NCBI GenBank assembly: GCA_903891375.1
Contig: CAITEL010000101.1
Span: forward strand, 1 to 16,100
From: an uncultured Neisseriaceae bacterium
GTDB taxonomy: Bacteria; Pseudomonadota; Gammaproteobacteria; Burkholderiales; UBA11063
DNA: 16,100 nucleotides
Direction of reading: 5' to 3'
Shown here: positions 15,290 through 16,100 of the stretch, one piece after another
How positions within the stretch are numbered: the first letter of the stretch is position 1
Layout: each line of letters opens with the position of its first letter
The notes under the pieces: generated by a model
Seen by the model: only the letters and a program-made list of their open reading frames with translations
Database searches by the model: none
What the model was told of the DNA's origin: nothing
Translations under genes and position numbers: made by a program

Positions 15290-16100
15290 CTACACACCAA
15301 AAATCAAGCTCTCAGTGAGCTTATTTTGTATAAATTTACAATTACTTAAAGCCATAAGCCCCACCCCACGACAATGTTTTATTATTGGATTTTGATGCTC
15401 TAAAAATTTAGCTAAATTATGCGTAAAGCTACTCACATACTTAACATCTTTAGCCCTTAAAGCATTATACCCATTAATCTTAGTTATATCAACATTTGAA
15501 TTAATCAATAATTCACACAAATCTCGAACATCACGCAAGCCTAAGTTTAGCCCTTGAGCTGAGACAGGATGCACAGTCTGTGACGAATTACCAATTAGAA
15601 CAACACGCTGCAATACACGTTCTTCTGCTACTTTAAATTTTAGTGGAAATGAAGCAATTTTATGTTGAAGTGAGATTTTACCAAAACGTTTCATAAAACC
15701 CAACGATTGTAGCTTTTTCAATAAAAACTCTTTATTTAAGCATAAAGAGGCTAGTTCAGAATTTAAAGACCAGATTAATACATAATCATTATCATGCGGT
15801 AATAAAACCATAGCACCATCAACTTCAAAACGTTCATAAGCAATGTTTTCATGCTTTAATTCCGTTGTGATTTTAGTAACTATAGCTATTTGCTCATAAT
15901 CATATGTTTTGTATTTAATATGGCTTTGGTTTATTCCACCACCTTCTGCTAAAATAACTAAGCTTGTGGTTATTATTTCTTCAATATCATTATTTTTTAC
16001 AATAATTGTAGTATAATTAACATCAGGTATTACCCTAATAACCAATGTATGTATAATTTTAATATTTGTAAACTCTTGTGCTTTTTTATTCAATTCAGCA
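15290..16100 (-). CDS. ubiH: UbiH-type ubiquinone biosynthesis hydroxylase, N-terminus beyond the window edge
   Basis: The frame is open to the right edge and shows 269 C-terminal residues of a UbiH-family flavoprotein; about 130 N-terminal residues, including the first FAD-binding motif, must lie outside. The motif LIGNSSQTVHPVSAQGLNLG, with Asn and Gln in place of the Asp and His of the sister gene's GDAAHT, is the form seen in UbiH (E. coli GNAAQTLHP), the 2-octaprenyl-6-methoxyphenol hydroxylase. The N-terminal part is less conserved. There is no need for a start inside the window: codons GCT GAA precede the TTG at 16093 in frame. The gene ends with TAG one base before the ATG of the second hydroxylase, so the two are surely co-transcribed. 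Confidence 0.88.
   Translation of the reverse strand, partial: AELNKKAQEFTNIKIIHTLVIRVIPDVNYTTIIVKNNDIEEIITTSLVILAEGGGINQSHIKYKTYDYEQIAIVTKITTELKHENIAYERFEVDGAMVLLPHDNDYVLIWSLNSELASLCLNKEFLLKKLQSLGFMKRFGKISLQHKIASFPLKFKVAEERVLQRVVLIGNSSQTVHPVSAQGLNLGLRDVRDLCELLINSNVDITKINGYNALRAKDVKYVSSFTHNLAKFLEHQNPIIKHCRGVGLMALSNCKFIQNKLTESLIFGV

Overview
This is an AT-rich stretch (about two thirds A+T by eye) from a proteobacterial chromosome. The gene set (HrpA helicase, NudC, YdfG-type dehydrogenase, DapD, PutA, MurI, TtcA and a pair of UbiH-family hydroxylases) points to a beta- or gammaproteobacterium with ubiquinone respiration and the succinylase branch of lysine/diaminopimelate synthesis. The 1210-residue PutA lacks an N-terminal ribbon-helix-helix domain and resembles what I recall of Neisseria PutA. 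My best guess is therefore an AT-rich betaproteobacterium of the Neisseriales type; this is inference, not a database match.

Layout. 1-3196 (minus): most of hrpA, cut off at the left edge, with a good promoter and a possible 17-codon leader ORF overlapping its start. 3243-3654: an accessory-looking gap with an unrecognised 72-codon open stretch and a perfect 17-bp inverted repeat acting as a probable two-way terminator. 3655-5520: a divergent pair, an orphan 80-residue protein (minus) and a 476-residue regulator (plus) combining an acyltransferase-like N-terminus, a PAS domain and a LuxR-type helix-turn-helix. Two palindromes sharing a TATTCG half-site lie in the gap between them. 5641-8028 (minus): a tight operon dapD-nudC-ydfG with gaps of 1 and 2 bases. 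8445-12877 (plus): putA-murI, 5 bases apart. 13062-13886 (plus): ttcA. 14134-16100 (minus): two UbiH/COQ6-family FAD hydroxylases 1 base apart, the upstream one (ubiH) cut off at the right edge.

How the genes work together. Most are housekeeping genes: RNA helicase, NAD(H)/NAD-RNA hydrolysis, cell-wall precursor supply (DapD for diaminopimelate, MurI for D-glutamate), proline catabolism to glutamate, tRNA 2-thiocytidine synthesis and ubiquinone synthesis. PutA yields L-glutamate, the substrate of MurI, and passes electrons to ubiquinone.

The least ordinary parts are the regulator/orphan-protein pair at 3655-5520 and an intergenic repeat family. The repeat has one good copy at 8247-8304, one inside a terminal-inverted-repeat element at 13926-14034, and perhaps a degraded trace near 5557. 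I saw no tRNA, rRNA, CRISPR array or transposase gene.
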